A stretch of DNA of 10,911 nt from Mageeibacillus sp. UBA6980 (GCA_002450095.1 DJYK01000009.1:1-10911), one strand, 5' to 3'; positions 1-7,021 are shown, numbered from the stretch's first letter. The notes: generated by a model from the sequence alone, not told the origin. Numbers and translations are program-made.

Positions 1-1
1 A

Positions 2-553
2 CCTACGGCTACTGACACACCTACGCCTACGGCAACGGATACTCCTACACCTACGGCAACGGATACACCTACGCCTACGGCTACAGATACTCCTACACCT
101 ACGGCAACGGACACACCGACACCTACGGCAACGGACACACCGACACCTACGGCAACGGATACTCCTACACCTACGGCTACTGACACACCTACGCCTACGG
201 CAACGGATACTCCGACACCTACAGCTACGGATACTCCGACACCTACGGCTACTGACACACCTACGCCTACGGCAACGGATACTCCTACACCTACAGCGAC
301 GGATACTCCTACACCTACGGCAACGGATACTCCTACACCTACGGCTACTGACACACCTACGCCTACAGCGACGGATACTCCTACGCCTACTTCGACGGAC
401 ACACCTACGCCTACGGCAACGGATACTCCTACGCCTACAGCTACGGATACTCCTACACCTACGGCAACGGATACTCCTACACCTACGGCTACTGACACAC
501 CTACGCCTACAGCTACGGATACTCCTACGCCTACAGCTACGGATACTCCTACA
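2..553 (+). repeat. Tandem 24-bp coding repeat, 23 copies (PTATDTPT)
   Basis: Twenty-three consecutive 24-base units in frame with the surface-protein gene. Every unit translates to PTATDTPT except the one at 386-409, which has Ser for Ala. The units differ mainly at third codon positions (for example ACG/ACA/ACT for Thr and GCA/GCT/GCG for Ala), so the protein sequence is kept while the DNA has diverged. One version of the unit, with GCT-ACT-GAC-ACA in the middle, recurs at 2, 170, 242, 338 and 482, which suggests past duplication of multi-unit blocks. There are no unique spacers, so it is not a CRISPR array. Confidence 0.95.
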
Positions 554-1036
554 GCTACTCCGACAGCCACGGCAACACCTACTGCTACGGCAACACCTAC
601 AGCCGGTCCTACGGTAACTACCGTACCTACCAATCCGAGTCAGACGACTCCTGCTGAGACAACACCGAGCGGTACGAACCCGACAACACCTTCGGAGACG
701 ACACCGACGGAGACAACGCCTACAGAGCCCAGAGATGTTTCTTCTGTAACTCTTGACGGATCTCCGATCAATCCTGACACGTATACTGTCAACCCTGACG
801 GTTCTGTCACGATCAATGAGACATTGAGAAGGACACTTGGTGCAGGACGTCACACACTTGTTGTCACATATGTTGACGGAGCGACCAGAACCTTCGAGAT
901 CAATATTGACGGTGCTGACAGATCCGTAACTACAACCGGTGAGTCAAGTATTAATATCGTGGCTGCGATAATAATGCTCTCGTCCATGGCTCTGTTGTAC
1001 GGCTCAAGGAGATTGAGAAGAGAAGATGAAGAGTGA
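2..1036 (+). CDS. C-terminal part of a Thr/Pro-rich repeat surface protein with X2-like domain and membrane/wall anchor (5' end outside window)
   Basis: The reading frame is open from the window edge to a TGA at 1034-1036, giving 344 visible residues; the N-terminus and any signal peptide lie upstream. Order: (a) a stalk at 2-601 in which every second residue is Thr, built on the unit PTATDTPT; (b) a Thr/Pro/Ser/Glu linker at 602-733; (c) a small beta-type domain at 734-907 whose pattern (VTLDG, YTV, TLRRTLGAGRHTLVVTY, DGA) resembles X2/Ig-like modules of clostridial surface and cellulosomal proteins; (d) VTTTGE at 926-943, a hydrophobic stretch of about 18 residues at 947-1003, and the tail RRLRREDEE. 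This is the layout of a cell-wall sorting signal without the LPxTG proline, or of a plain C-terminal membrane anchor. I infer an extracellular protein held at the cell surface on a long, possibly O-glycosylated stalk. The ligand or enzyme domain, if any, is not in view. A terminator follows directly. Confidence 0.85.
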   Translation, partial: PTATDTPTPTATDTPTPTATDTPTPTATDTPTPTATDTPTPTATDTPTPTATDTPTPTATDTPTPTATDTPTPTATDTPTPTATDTPTPTATDTPTPTATDTPTPTATDTPTPTATDTPTPTATDTPTPTSTDTPTPTATDTPTPTATDTPTPTATDTPTPTATDTPTPTATDTPTPTATDTPTATPTATATPTATATPTAGPTVTTVPTNPSQTTPAETTPSGTNPTTPSETTPTETTPTEPRDVSSVTLDGSPINPDTYTVNPDGSVTINETLRRTLGAGRHTLVVTYVDGATRTFEINIDGADRSVTTTGESSINIVAAIIMLSSMALLYGSRRLRREDEE

Positions 1037-1056
1037 TCTTCTTAAAAGATGATTAG

Positions 1057-1083
1057 AACGGACCGCTTCGGCGGTCCGTTTTT
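1057..1083 (+). terminator. Rho-independent terminator of the surface-protein gene
   Basis: A perfect 10-bp stem (AACGGACCGC at 1057-1066 with GCGGTCCGTT at 1071-1080) closed by a UUCG tetraloop, with a run of five T at 1079-1083. It lies 20 bases after the stop codon and separates the surface-protein gene from the dap operon. Confidence 0.93.
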
Positions 1084-1134
1084 ATGTCGTTTTGTCCTTT
1101 GCTCACGGCACTGTTGTCCGTCCTTTAAGGATAA

Positions 1135-1164
1135 TTGACTCATAAGTTACGGGAGTGCTAAAAT
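1135..1164 (+). promoter_or_regulatory. Predicted sigma-70/SigA promoter of the dapA operon
   Basis: A -35 box TTGACT (1135-1140) and a -10 box TAAAAT (1159-1164) are separated by 18 bases, with an extended TGn just before the -10 (1156-1158). Transcription should begin near 1171, which leaves a leader of only about 25 bases before the dapA start: enough for a ribosome binding site but not for a lysine riboswitch. Confidence 0.7.
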
Positions 1165-1177
1165 TCTAAAGAATTTT
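1160..1177. promoter_or_regulatory. Candidate operator: perfect inverted repeat over the dapA -10 box and start site
   Basis: AAAATTCT (1160-1167) and AGAATTTT (1170-1177) are perfect inverted copies separated by AA. The dyad covers most of the -10 box and the predicted transcription start, where a bound repressor would block RNA polymerase. There is no GC-rich core or T tract, so it does not look like a terminator. The binding protein is unknown, and part of the symmetry could be chance in an AT-rich promoter. Confidence 0.4.
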
Positions 1178-1195
1178 GTTCAGGAGGTCTTATAG

Positions 1196-2089
1196 ATGGC
1201 TATTTTTGAAGGTTCCGGTGTTGCTATAGTTACGCCTTTTACGGAGAACGGAGTTGATTTTGAAAAGCTTTCTAAGCTTATTGAATTCCATATTGCTAAT
1301 AAGACTGATGCGATCATTATCTGCGGCTCCACAGGCGAGGCTGCTACGATGGATGATGAAGAGCATGTAGCTGCCATCAAGTGTGCTGTAGATACAGTTG
1401 CTGGTCGTATCCCGGTCATTGCAGGTACAGGTTCAAATGATACAAAGTACGGTATCGAACTTACAAAGAAGGCTCAGAAGCTTGGAGCGGATGCTGCTTT
1501 GGTAGTTACTCCTTATTATAATAAGTGCACACCTGACGGACTCGTAGCTCACTATAAGGCAATCGCGGGAAGCGTTGATATGCCGATAATCCTTTATAAC
1601 GTTCCTTCGAGAACGAATGTTAATATCAGCCCTTATGTATTGTCTAAGCTTGCTGATCAGGAGAATATCGTAGCGATCAAGGAGTGTAATCTTTCCCAGG
1701 TTCCCGAGATCTACAGTGAGTGCGGAGACAGGTATACACTCTATTCCGGTGAAGACGGACTTGCCATTCCCATGGTTTCTCTGGGTGCTAAGGGTGTCAT
1801 CTCTGTTGTCGCCAATGTTATCCCCGAGTTTACTTCTACGATGATTCACTCTTACCTTAACGGTGACATCAAGAAGGCAAGGGATATGCAGATCGAGGTT
1901 ATTCCTCTTGTTAAGGCTATGTTCTGTGAGGTCAATCCTATCCCTGTTAAGGAATCGCTCAATATCTTAGGAATAGATGTCGGACACTGCAGAATGCCTC
2001 TTTGCGACATGAGCGAAGCAGGACGCGCTAAGATGACAGAAGTGCTTAAGTCTTACGACACTTCGGCACTCACTTCATTCTTTGCCTGA
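1196..2089 (+). CDS. dapA: 4-hydroxy-tetrahydrodipicolinate synthase
   Basis: Condenses pyruvate with aspartate semialdehyde, the first committed step towards meso-diaminopimelate and lysine; cytosolic TIM barrel, normally a tetramer. At 297 residues it is the usual length for the family (about 290). Visible motifs: GSTGEA (44-49, the Thr pair of the family here being Ser45-Thr46), TPYYNK (105-110), YNVPSRT (134-140, with the proton-relay Tyr134 and substrate-binding Arg139), the Schiff-base lysine in VAIKEC (Lys162), YSGED and GAKGVISVVANV. The start has a good AGGAGG at 1182-1187, 8 bases upstream. It is the first gene of a co-directional run with dapB 20 bases downstream. Members of the DapA/NAL superfamily can have other substrates, but the full motif set and the adjacent dapB make this assignment safe. 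Confidence 0.96.
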   Translation: MAIFEGSGVAIVTPFTENGVDFEKLSKLIEFHIANKTDAIIICGSTGEAATMDDEEHVAAIKCAVDTVAGRIPVIAGTGSNDTKYGIELTKKAQKLGADAALVVTPYYNKCTPDGLVAHYKAIAGSVDMPIILYNVPSRTNVNISPYVLSKLADQENIVAIKECNLSQVPEIYSECGDRYTLYSGEDGLAIPMVSLGAKGVISVVANVIPEFTSTMIHSYLNGDIKKARDMQIEVIPLVKAMFCEVNPIPVKESLNILGIDVGHCRMPLCDMSEAGRAKMTEVLKSYDTSALTSFFA

Positions 2090-2109
2090 TACATAACAGG
2101 AGGTTTAAT

Positions 2110-2892
2110 ATGACAAGGATTTTTCTTAACGGCTGCTGCGGCAGGATGGGACGCGCCATCTCGAATATGGTTCTCGACAACGACGCTTTCGAAGTTGTGG
2201 CCGGTTCTGACATCATTAGCAATGCGACAGGCTTTTCTTATCCCGTGTTCGACTCGCTCGCGCACTGCACGGTAGATTATGACGTTATCGTTGATTTCTC
2301 TAATGCCAAGGGCGTACCGGCTGTTATAGAGGCTGCATTGGCTGCTGGAAAGCCGCTCGTATGCTGCACTACAGGTCTTGAGGATTCGACCGTTGCCGCT
2401 TTGATGGATGCTTCGAAGGAGATTCCGGTCTTTAAGTCCGCTAACATGAGCGTAGGCATCAATGTTCTTATCGGACTCGTAAAGCAGGCTGCAAAGACTT
2501 TATATCCCGGATTTGATATCGAGATCGTAGAGGCTCATCACAGAAGGAAGCTAGATGCTCCCTCGGGGACCGCTCTCATGATCGCCAATGCCATTAATGC
2601 CGAATTGAATTATGAGCTTGATTATGTCTATGACAGACATGACAGGATGGAGCAAAGAGGCGACAAGGAATTGGGACTCTCATCCATACGAGGCGGAAAT
2701 ATCGTCGGCGAGCATGAGGTCTATTTCATAAGCGATGAAGAGACAGTTAAGATCTCTCACAGTGCGAAGACAAGAGATGCATTCGCGAGAGGAGCTCTTG
2801 CTGCAGCGGAATTTGTTAAAGATATAAAGCCGGGTCTTTATTCAATGAATGATATAATCGACAAGGCTTTAAATAAGGAGGAAAACAATTAA
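2110..2892 (+). CDS. dapB: 4-hydroxy-tetrahydrodipicolinate reductase
   Basis: Reduces the DapA product to tetrahydrodipicolinate with NAD(P)H, the second step of the diaminopimelate/lysine branch; cytosolic. The 260 residues match the family. The N-terminal Rossmann fold shows GCCGRMG (8-14). The catalytic and substrate-binding block EAHHRRKLDAPSGTA (141-155) contains the general-acid His (143/144), Lys147 and the SGT loop. SSIRGGNIVGEHEV (191-204) is also typical. AGGAGG at 2098-2103 sits 6 bases before the ATG. The stop codon shares one base with the yajC start, so the two are probably translationally coupled. Confidence 0.96.
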   Translation: MTRIFLNGCCGRMGRAISNMVLDNDAFEVVAGSDIISNATGFSYPVFDSLAHCTVDYDVIVDFSNAKGVPAVIEAALAAGKPLVCCTTGLEDSTVAALMDASKEIPVFKSANMSVGINVLIGLVKQAAKTLYPGFDIEIVEAHHRRKLDAPSGTALMIANAINAELNYELDYVYDRHDRMEQRGDKELGLSSIRGGNIVGEHEVYFISDEETVKISHSAKTRDAFARGALAAAEFVKDIKPGLYSMNDIIDKALNKEENN

Positions 2893-3248
2893 TGTTCAGA
2901 ATGATCCTTGAGGGAGGGGCTCCTCAGATAGGCTATTCACAGGCAGATATCATTATGGGTATCGGTATGGTGGTTCTGTTCGGAGCCGTCATGTACTTTA
3001 TGATCTATCTTCCTCAGAAGAAGAGAGATAAGAAGCTTAAAGAGCAGATGGATAAGCTTATGGTCGGAGATAAGGTAGTTACCATAGGCGGTCTTATAGG
3101 TATTGTTGCCCGCATAACAGAGGATGATGTTACTATCTACACATCTGCTGCCAATACCCCCGTTACATATACCAAGTCTGCTATCCAGACGGTAGTTCCC
3201 AGAAACGGAGAGGCTGATTCCGATAAGAAGAAAGATAAGAAAGACTGA
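2892..3248 (+). CDS. yajC: Sec translocase accessory subunit YajC
   Basis: A small single-span inner-membrane protein that associates with SecDF and the SecYEG channel. The 118 residues show the family layout: a short N-terminus, one membrane helix (about 20-40), the boundary motif PQKKRDKK (41-48), a small cytoplasmic domain with VGDKVVTIGGLIGIV (58-72), and a charged Lys/Asp tail. The ATG shares one base with the dapB stop (TAATG); AAGGAGG at 2875-2881 is 10 bases upstream. In many bacteria yajC sits beside tgt or secDF; here it lies between dapB and dnaG. The role is inferred from the family. Confidence 0.9.
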   Translation: MFRMILEGGAPQIGYSQADIIMGIGMVVLFGAVMYFMIYLPQKKRDKKLKEQMDKLMVGDKVVTIGGLIGIVARITEDDVTIYTSAANTPVTYTKSAIQTVVPRNGEADSDKKKDKKD

Positions 3249-3253
3249 TCTTA

Positions 3254-5155
3254 ATGCCCAAGATCCCTCAAAGTACCATCAGTGAGGTGCTTTCCAAGGC
3301 GGATATAGAATCTGTAGTGGGAAAGTATGTATCATTTACGAAGAGAACAGGCCAGAATCTTTTTGGCCTGTGTCCTTTTCATGCGGAAAATACGCCTTCT
3401 TTCTCAGTGACGCCGGCGAGGGGGACATTCAAGTGTTACGGCTGCCAGAAATACGGTAATTCAATCACATTCATCATGGAGGCAGAGAAACTGTCGTTTC
3501 CAGAAGCGGTAAAGTTTCTCGGCGATCAGTATGGCGTAACAGTCGAGTGGACGGATAACAGCAATGACAGTTCTTCCGAAATGCGTGAACACAAGAAGCG
3601 TGTTATGAAGATACTCACCGAGGCGGCAGGGTTTTACTATAAGGCATTTAATTCCGATGCGGGTAAAGAAGCCAGGCAGTATGCAGCCGGAAGACAGTTG
3701 TCTCATGAGACATTGATCAAGTTCGGGATAGGGTTTGCGCCTGATGGGTTTGATAATCTCTACAAGTATCTGAGAAACAAGGGATATACTGATGATGAGC
3801 TTAAGGACAGCGGTCTGTTCACGGTCTCGAAGAGGGGAAATCTGATCGATCTGTTCAGAGGAAGACTTATCGTACCTATATTTGATTTCTTCGGTAAGAT
3901 AGTTGCTTTCGGCGGGCGTAATCTCGGCTCCGAGCTTCCCAAATACGTTAATTCTCCGGATTCTCTGGTCTATAAGAAGAAAGACCATCTTTATGCTCTG
4001 AACTTCGCCAAACAGGCAAGAAGCAAGCAGCTCATCATTGTTGAAGGATATATGGACGCCATAGCGATGCATCAGGCGGGCGTCAATAATGCTGTTGCGG
4101 CACTCGGTACGGCGTTTACGGAGAGTCAGTTGAAGCTCGCTTCAAAATGTGCCGAGGAGATAGTCTTCTTCTTTGACAGCGATAACGCGGGCAAGGCTGC
4201 CGCGGTAAGGGCGGCGAAGATGATGCTTGCCTATCTTAGGAAGATGTCGGGGATCAAGATAAGGATAAGGATCGCTCAGGTCCCGAACGGCAAAGACCCT
4301 GATGAATACATTAAGACCAACGGTGTGGAAGCCTTTAAGGCAGTTGTAAGAAGCGCGAAAGACGTTAATGATTATCTTTTCACCAGGGCTTATGACGATA
4401 ACTGCGATCCTGAGACAGGTCTTGATCAGACTAAGTTTCAGGAGGATATCGTTACTTACGGTTCGTGGCTTTACGATCCGATCAAGAGGGAGAAGATGGC
4501 AGCGTCTGCGGCCACTTATCTCGGTGCCCGCTCCGAGACGATCGTCCTCGCGATGGAACACGCCGAGAACGAGACGATCAATACCGAACGTAATCTGGAT
4601 ATCAGAAATCAGGAGAGGGAAAACCTCGAGCAGTTAAAAAGAAGACAGGAGTCGACGAATTCCAATTCCAAGGATGACCATGTAACCTCTAAAGAACTTG
4701 AATTGCTCGTAAGGGCCGTAAGATTAGGCCCTATGCTTGCCGATGCCGGAAGAATCGACAGAACGGATGTTATCCGTAAGAACGATTTTAAGGGGACTAA
4801 TATCCGAAGCGTCGTAGAGTATTTTCTTAGTAATTTCGATCCCGTAAACGGTGTAAGTGAAGCACTTCTTGTTAACAAGCTTTCTGAATTGACATTTAAC
4901 GGTATGAAGGCGGAGATGGTCTATCTTCAGATGAGCGAGAGTATTCCTTACGGTCCGTCTGATGATGCCATGATAGATATGTATAAGAAACTTCTGTATG
5001 AAGTCAGATCCGGTCTTTGCTCTGAAGCCCTGCTTAAGATCAGCGGTCAGATCAATTCCGCTTCAGACGAGAAGGAGAAGGCTGCGCTCATCTCCAAGAG
5101 CGATAAACTCGAGAAGTATATGCTGTATCTTCAGCAGCAGAGTGCAAAGCTGTGA
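3254..5155 (+). CDS. dnaG: DNA primase
   Basis: Makes RNA primers for lagging-strand replication together with the DnaB-type helicase. The 633 residues are a normal length. Domains: an N-terminal CHC2 zinc-binding domain with Cys40, His43, Cys61 and Cys64 in FGLCPFH and FKCYGC; a catalytic core with FRGRLIVPI (201-209), GGRNLG (220-225) and KYVNSPD (230-236); a TOPRIM fold with EGYMD (264-268), FFDSD (306-310) and GKDPDEYI (346-353) as metal-binding acidic residues; a polar Asn/Ser/Lys linker near 465-480; and a helical C-terminal region expected to bind the helicase. The start lies 5 bases after the yajC stop and has no clear Shine-Dalgarno sequence, so I infer re-initiation from yajC. The N-terminus aligns with other primases from this ATG. 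The downstream gene is trmK, not rpoD. Confidence 0.97.
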   Translation: MPKIPQSTISEVLSKADIESVVGKYVSFTKRTGQNLFGLCPFHAENTPSFSVTPARGTFKCYGCQKYGNSITFIMEAEKLSFPEAVKFLGDQYGVTVEWTDNSNDSSSEMREHKKRVMKILTEAAGFYYKAFNSDAGKEARQYAAGRQLSHETLIKFGIGFAPDGFDNLYKYLRNKGYTDDELKDSGLFTVSKRGNLIDLFRGRLIVPIFDFFGKIVAFGGRNLGSELPKYVNSPDSLVYKKKDHLYALNFAKQARSKQLIIVEGYMDAIAMHQAGVNNAVAALGTAFTESQLKLASKCAEEIVFFFDSDNAGKAAAVRAAKMMLAYLRKMSGIKIRIRIAQVPNGKDPDEYIKTNGVEAFKAVVRSAKDVNDYLFTRAYDDNCDPETGLDQTKFQEDIVTYGSWLYDPIKREKMAASAATYLGARSETIVLAMEHAENETINTERNLDIRNQERENLEQLKRRQESTNSNSKDDHVTSKELELLVRAVRLGPMLADAGRIDRTDVIRKNDFKGTNIRSVVEYFLSNFDPVNGVSEALLVNKLSELTFNGMKAEMVYLQMSESIPYGPSDDAMIDMYKKLLYEVRSGLCSEALLKISGQINSASDEKEKAALISKSDKLEKYMLYLQQQSAKL

Positions 5156-5859
5156 TGAATCCTTCGGAAGACTTTTTATCCGTGAGACTTATGGCTGTAC
5201 ACGATATGGCCGTATCTGATATCTGTCGTGATAACAAAAGGATCATAGATGTCGGATCGGATCACGGACATCTGTCGTTGTATTCCCTTATGAATAATGA
5301 CTTCGAATATGCGGTATTGACCGATATACACGAGGATCCCGCCAAAAGGTCCGAGCAGACGATGCGGATGTACGGGATGAGCGACAGATCGAGCGTTTAC
5401 TGCACGGACGGGCTTGACGGCATCGAACTTATGATAGGCGATGTTATCGTAATGGCCGGCCTTGGCGGCAATAATATGATCGATATCATGACAAGAGTCC
5501 TCGATCGTGAATCGGAGGATCTGATGAGAAGCCTTGTCTGGATCCTGCAGCCGCAGAAGTCTTCTGATAAATTAAGAGAGTTTCTGTTTGTGAACGGCTT
5601 TGAGATAAAGGATGAGACCTCATGTGAGGACAGGGAGATCAATTACCTTATAATCAAGGCAGTCTATACGGGAAAGAAGACGGATTACTCTCTCGTCGAT
5701 AAGTTCTACGGCCCTGTTATAATGAGAAAGTACAAAGAAGGCGATCCTGACATAAAGTTGTATGTATCAAGACTTGATAACAGATTCGATATCGCACAAA
5801 GAGGCAACGAAGAGATAAGATATATGTACCGTCAACGTAAAGAGGAGGAAGAATCATGA
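5155..5859 (+). CDS. trmK: tRNA (adenine-22-N1)-methyltransferase TrmK
   Basis: SAM-dependent enzyme predicted to methylate N1 of A22 in tRNAs. It has the family's Rossmann SAM-binding motif DVGSDHGHL, then MAGLGG (IAGMGG in many homologues), WILQPQ, and a helical C-terminal region rich in Arg/Glu. About 234 residues, as expected. Start choice: ATG at 5155 shares its A with the dnaG TGA. An in-frame GTG at 5152, one codon earlier, is also possible (4-base overlap); neither has a strong ribosome binding site, so translation is probably coupled to dnaG. The trmK-nif3 order matches Bacillus yqfN-yqfO, which supports the assignment over a generic methyltransferase. Confidence 0.88.
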   Translation: MNPSEDFLSVRLMAVHDMAVSDICRDNKRIIDVGSDHGHLSLYSLMNNDFEYAVLTDIHEDPAKRSEQTMRMYGMSDRSSVYCTDGLDGIELMIGDVIVMAGLGGNNMIDIMTRVLDRESEDLMRSLVWILQPQKSSDKLREFLFVNGFEIKDETSCEDREINYLIIKAVYTGKKTDYSLVDKFYGPVIMRKYKEGDPDIKLYVSRLDNRFDIAQRGNEEIRYMYRQRKEEEES

Positions 5860-6629
5860 CCAAAATCAAGGAAATCACAGATTATTTGGATGAGCTTTTT
5901 CCGAGGGAAACAGCCGAGTCGTGGGATAATCCGGGTCTTATGACGGGAAAGCGCGATCAGGAGGTCACTTCGGTCGTGTTAAGCCTCGATGCGACCGCGA
6001 GAGCGATCAAGAAGTGCGTCGACACGGAATCCAATCTATTGTTGGTCCATCATCCCCTTATATTCGGCGGAATAGATACCGTAAGCATGGAGGATACCAT
6101 AGGCTCCCTTCTTTCAGTTATGATAAAGCACGACATTACCTGTTTCGCGGCGCATACGAATATCGACGTCGCTTCAAAATACAGTAATGAAGTCTTAGCC
6201 TTAAAGCTCGGAGCCGTTCCCAAATCCGTGCATGAAGTCGAGGGCGCTTCCTGCGGCGTGTATTATGAGCTTCCCGAAGAGGTCAGATTGAGGGATTATA
6301 TGCAGATCATCAGAAAGTCTCTCAATTCTACCGGAACGATATGCATCAATAACCCCGAGAATACTCTTAAGAGGGTGTTTGTGCAGGGAGGCTCATTCGA
6401 TGAGGATTCCATACCCGCCGTGGTCGACAGCGGTGCCGAGCTCGTTATCTCGGGTGAGATAAAGCATCATGTGATGCTCTTGCTGGCTCATAAGGGCGTA
6501 TTGAGCGTGATCGCAGGACATAATGCGACCGAGAGGGTGTTTATGGAGAACCTTAAGGATGTTCTCGCGAAGAAATTCCCGAAGGTCACTTTCCATTATG
6601 ACGAAGGGTACGAGGCTTCTTTACTTTAA
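5856..6629 (+). CDS. Nif3-like dinuclear metal protein (DUF34; GTP cyclohydrolase I type 2 homologue), short form
   Basis: Metal-binding protein of the Nif3/YbgI/YqfO family, whose physiological role is unsettled; the name 'GTP cyclohydrolase I type 2' should not be taken as proven. Candidate dimetal ligands are His65-His66 in LVHHPLIF, Asp104 in AAHTNID, His222 and Glu226 in GHNATERV; GEIKHH (200-205) is the family's GDxxHH-like segment. At 257 residues it is the short type without the PII-like insert that makes Bacillus YqfO about 370 residues. The ATG overlaps the trmK stop by 4 bases and has GAGGAGG at 5842-5848, 7 bases upstream. It is the last protein gene of the dap-dnaG run; the -35 box of rnpB overlaps its 3' end. 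Confidence 0.88.
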   Translation: MTKIKEITDYLDELFPRETAESWDNPGLMTGKRDQEVTSVVLSLDATARAIKKCVDTESNLLLVHHPLIFGGIDTVSMEDTIGSLLSVMIKHDITCFAAHTNIDVASKYSNEVLALKLGAVPKSVHEVEGASCGVYYELPEEVRLRDYMQIIRKSLNSTGTICINNPENTLKRVFVQGGSFDEDSIPAVVDSGAELVISGEIKHHVMLLLAHKGVLSVIAGHNATERVFMENLKDVLAKKFPKVTFHYDEGYEASLL

Positions 6630-6648
6630 TATTTATTTATTTTAATAT
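6620..6648 (+). promoter_or_regulatory. Predicted promoter of rnpB
   Basis: TTTACT (6620-6625) and TAATAT (6643-6648) with a 17-base spacer. The expected start, 6-7 bases after the -10 box, coincides with the 5' strand of RNase P RNA helix P1 at 6654, so the RNA would need little or no 5' trimming. The -35 box overlaps the end of the nif3-family gene. Confidence 0.7.
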
Positions 6649-6653
6649 AGGAA

Positions 6654-7006
6654 TGTTTTCGACCGACCGAGGCAATCGCGGGCACCTGTGGCGAAAGCCG
6701 GTGCGTGAGGAAAGTCCGGGCTTCACAGGACGAGGGTGCCGGGTAACACCCGGTGAAGGTGACTTTAAGGAAAGTGCAACAGAAAAGAAAACCGCCTGCT
6801 CCGGCAGGTAAGGATGAAAAGGCGAGGTAAGAGCTCACCGGCGGGAAGGAGACTTTCCGGCCTTGTAAACCCCACCCGAAGCAACGTCGTGGAAGACAAC
6901 CGTGGTCCGCGGGTCTTAGGAGACGGCTTGAGCCTGAGGGTAACTTCAGGCCACAGATAGATGATTGCATATAACAGAACCCGGCTTATCGGCCGTGTCG
7001 GAAACA
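6654..7006 (+). ncRNA. rnpB: RNase P RNA, bacterial type A
   Basis: Catalytic RNA that removes 5' leaders from pre-tRNAs, working with the RnpA protein. The universal core is clear: GAGGAAAGTCCGGGC (6707-6721), ACAGAAAA (6778-6785), AAACCCCACCCGAAGCAA (6867-6884) and ACAGAACCCGGCTTAT (6974-6989). The ends are fixed by helix P1 (6654-6663 with 6997-7006, 10 pairs including one G-U); P2 pairs GCAATC (6672-6677) with GATTGC (6963-6968); P3 is a hairpin with a GAAA loop at 6693-6696. The GGCTTGAGCCTGA segment and overall order follow the E. coli-like A type, not the Bacillus B type. Ends are uncertain by a few bases. No terminator follows: purM begins 22 bases later. Confidence 0.96.
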
Positions 7007-7015
7007 TAGAATCGT

Positions 7016-7021
7016 AAGGAG
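7016..7021 (+). promoter_or_regulatory. Ribosome binding site that decides the purM start
   Basis: AAGGAG ends one base before an ATG at 7023, which is too close to use, and 7 bases before a second in-frame ATG at 7029, a normal distance. It begins only 10 bases after the 3' strand of RNase P helix P1. Confidence 0.75.

Noticed and set aside
1..553. CRISPR-like periodicity
   Set aside because: The 24-base units are directly adjacent with no unique spacers and keep a single open reading frame; this is a coding tandem repeat.
824..1036. A separate 70-residue gene starting at a TTG at 824
   Set aside because: The frame is open without a break from the window edge, and the TTG falls inside the X2-like domain.
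1121..1131. Small inverted repeat TCCTT-T-AAGGA just upstream of the dapA -35 box
   Set aside because: Only 5-base arms; too short to claim as an operator on its own.
1084..1195. Lysine riboswitch upstream of dapA
   Set aside because: The predicted promoter leaves a leader of about 25 bases, and the space before it holds no matching structured elements.
3461..4072. Minus-strand open frame (203 codons) opposite dnaG
   Set aside because: It lies entirely opposite the conserved primase core and shows no motif or ribosome binding site.
6626..7007. Minus-strand open frames across the RNase P RNA
   Set aside because: The region is a structured RNA with all conserved elements; the frames have no start signals or protein features.
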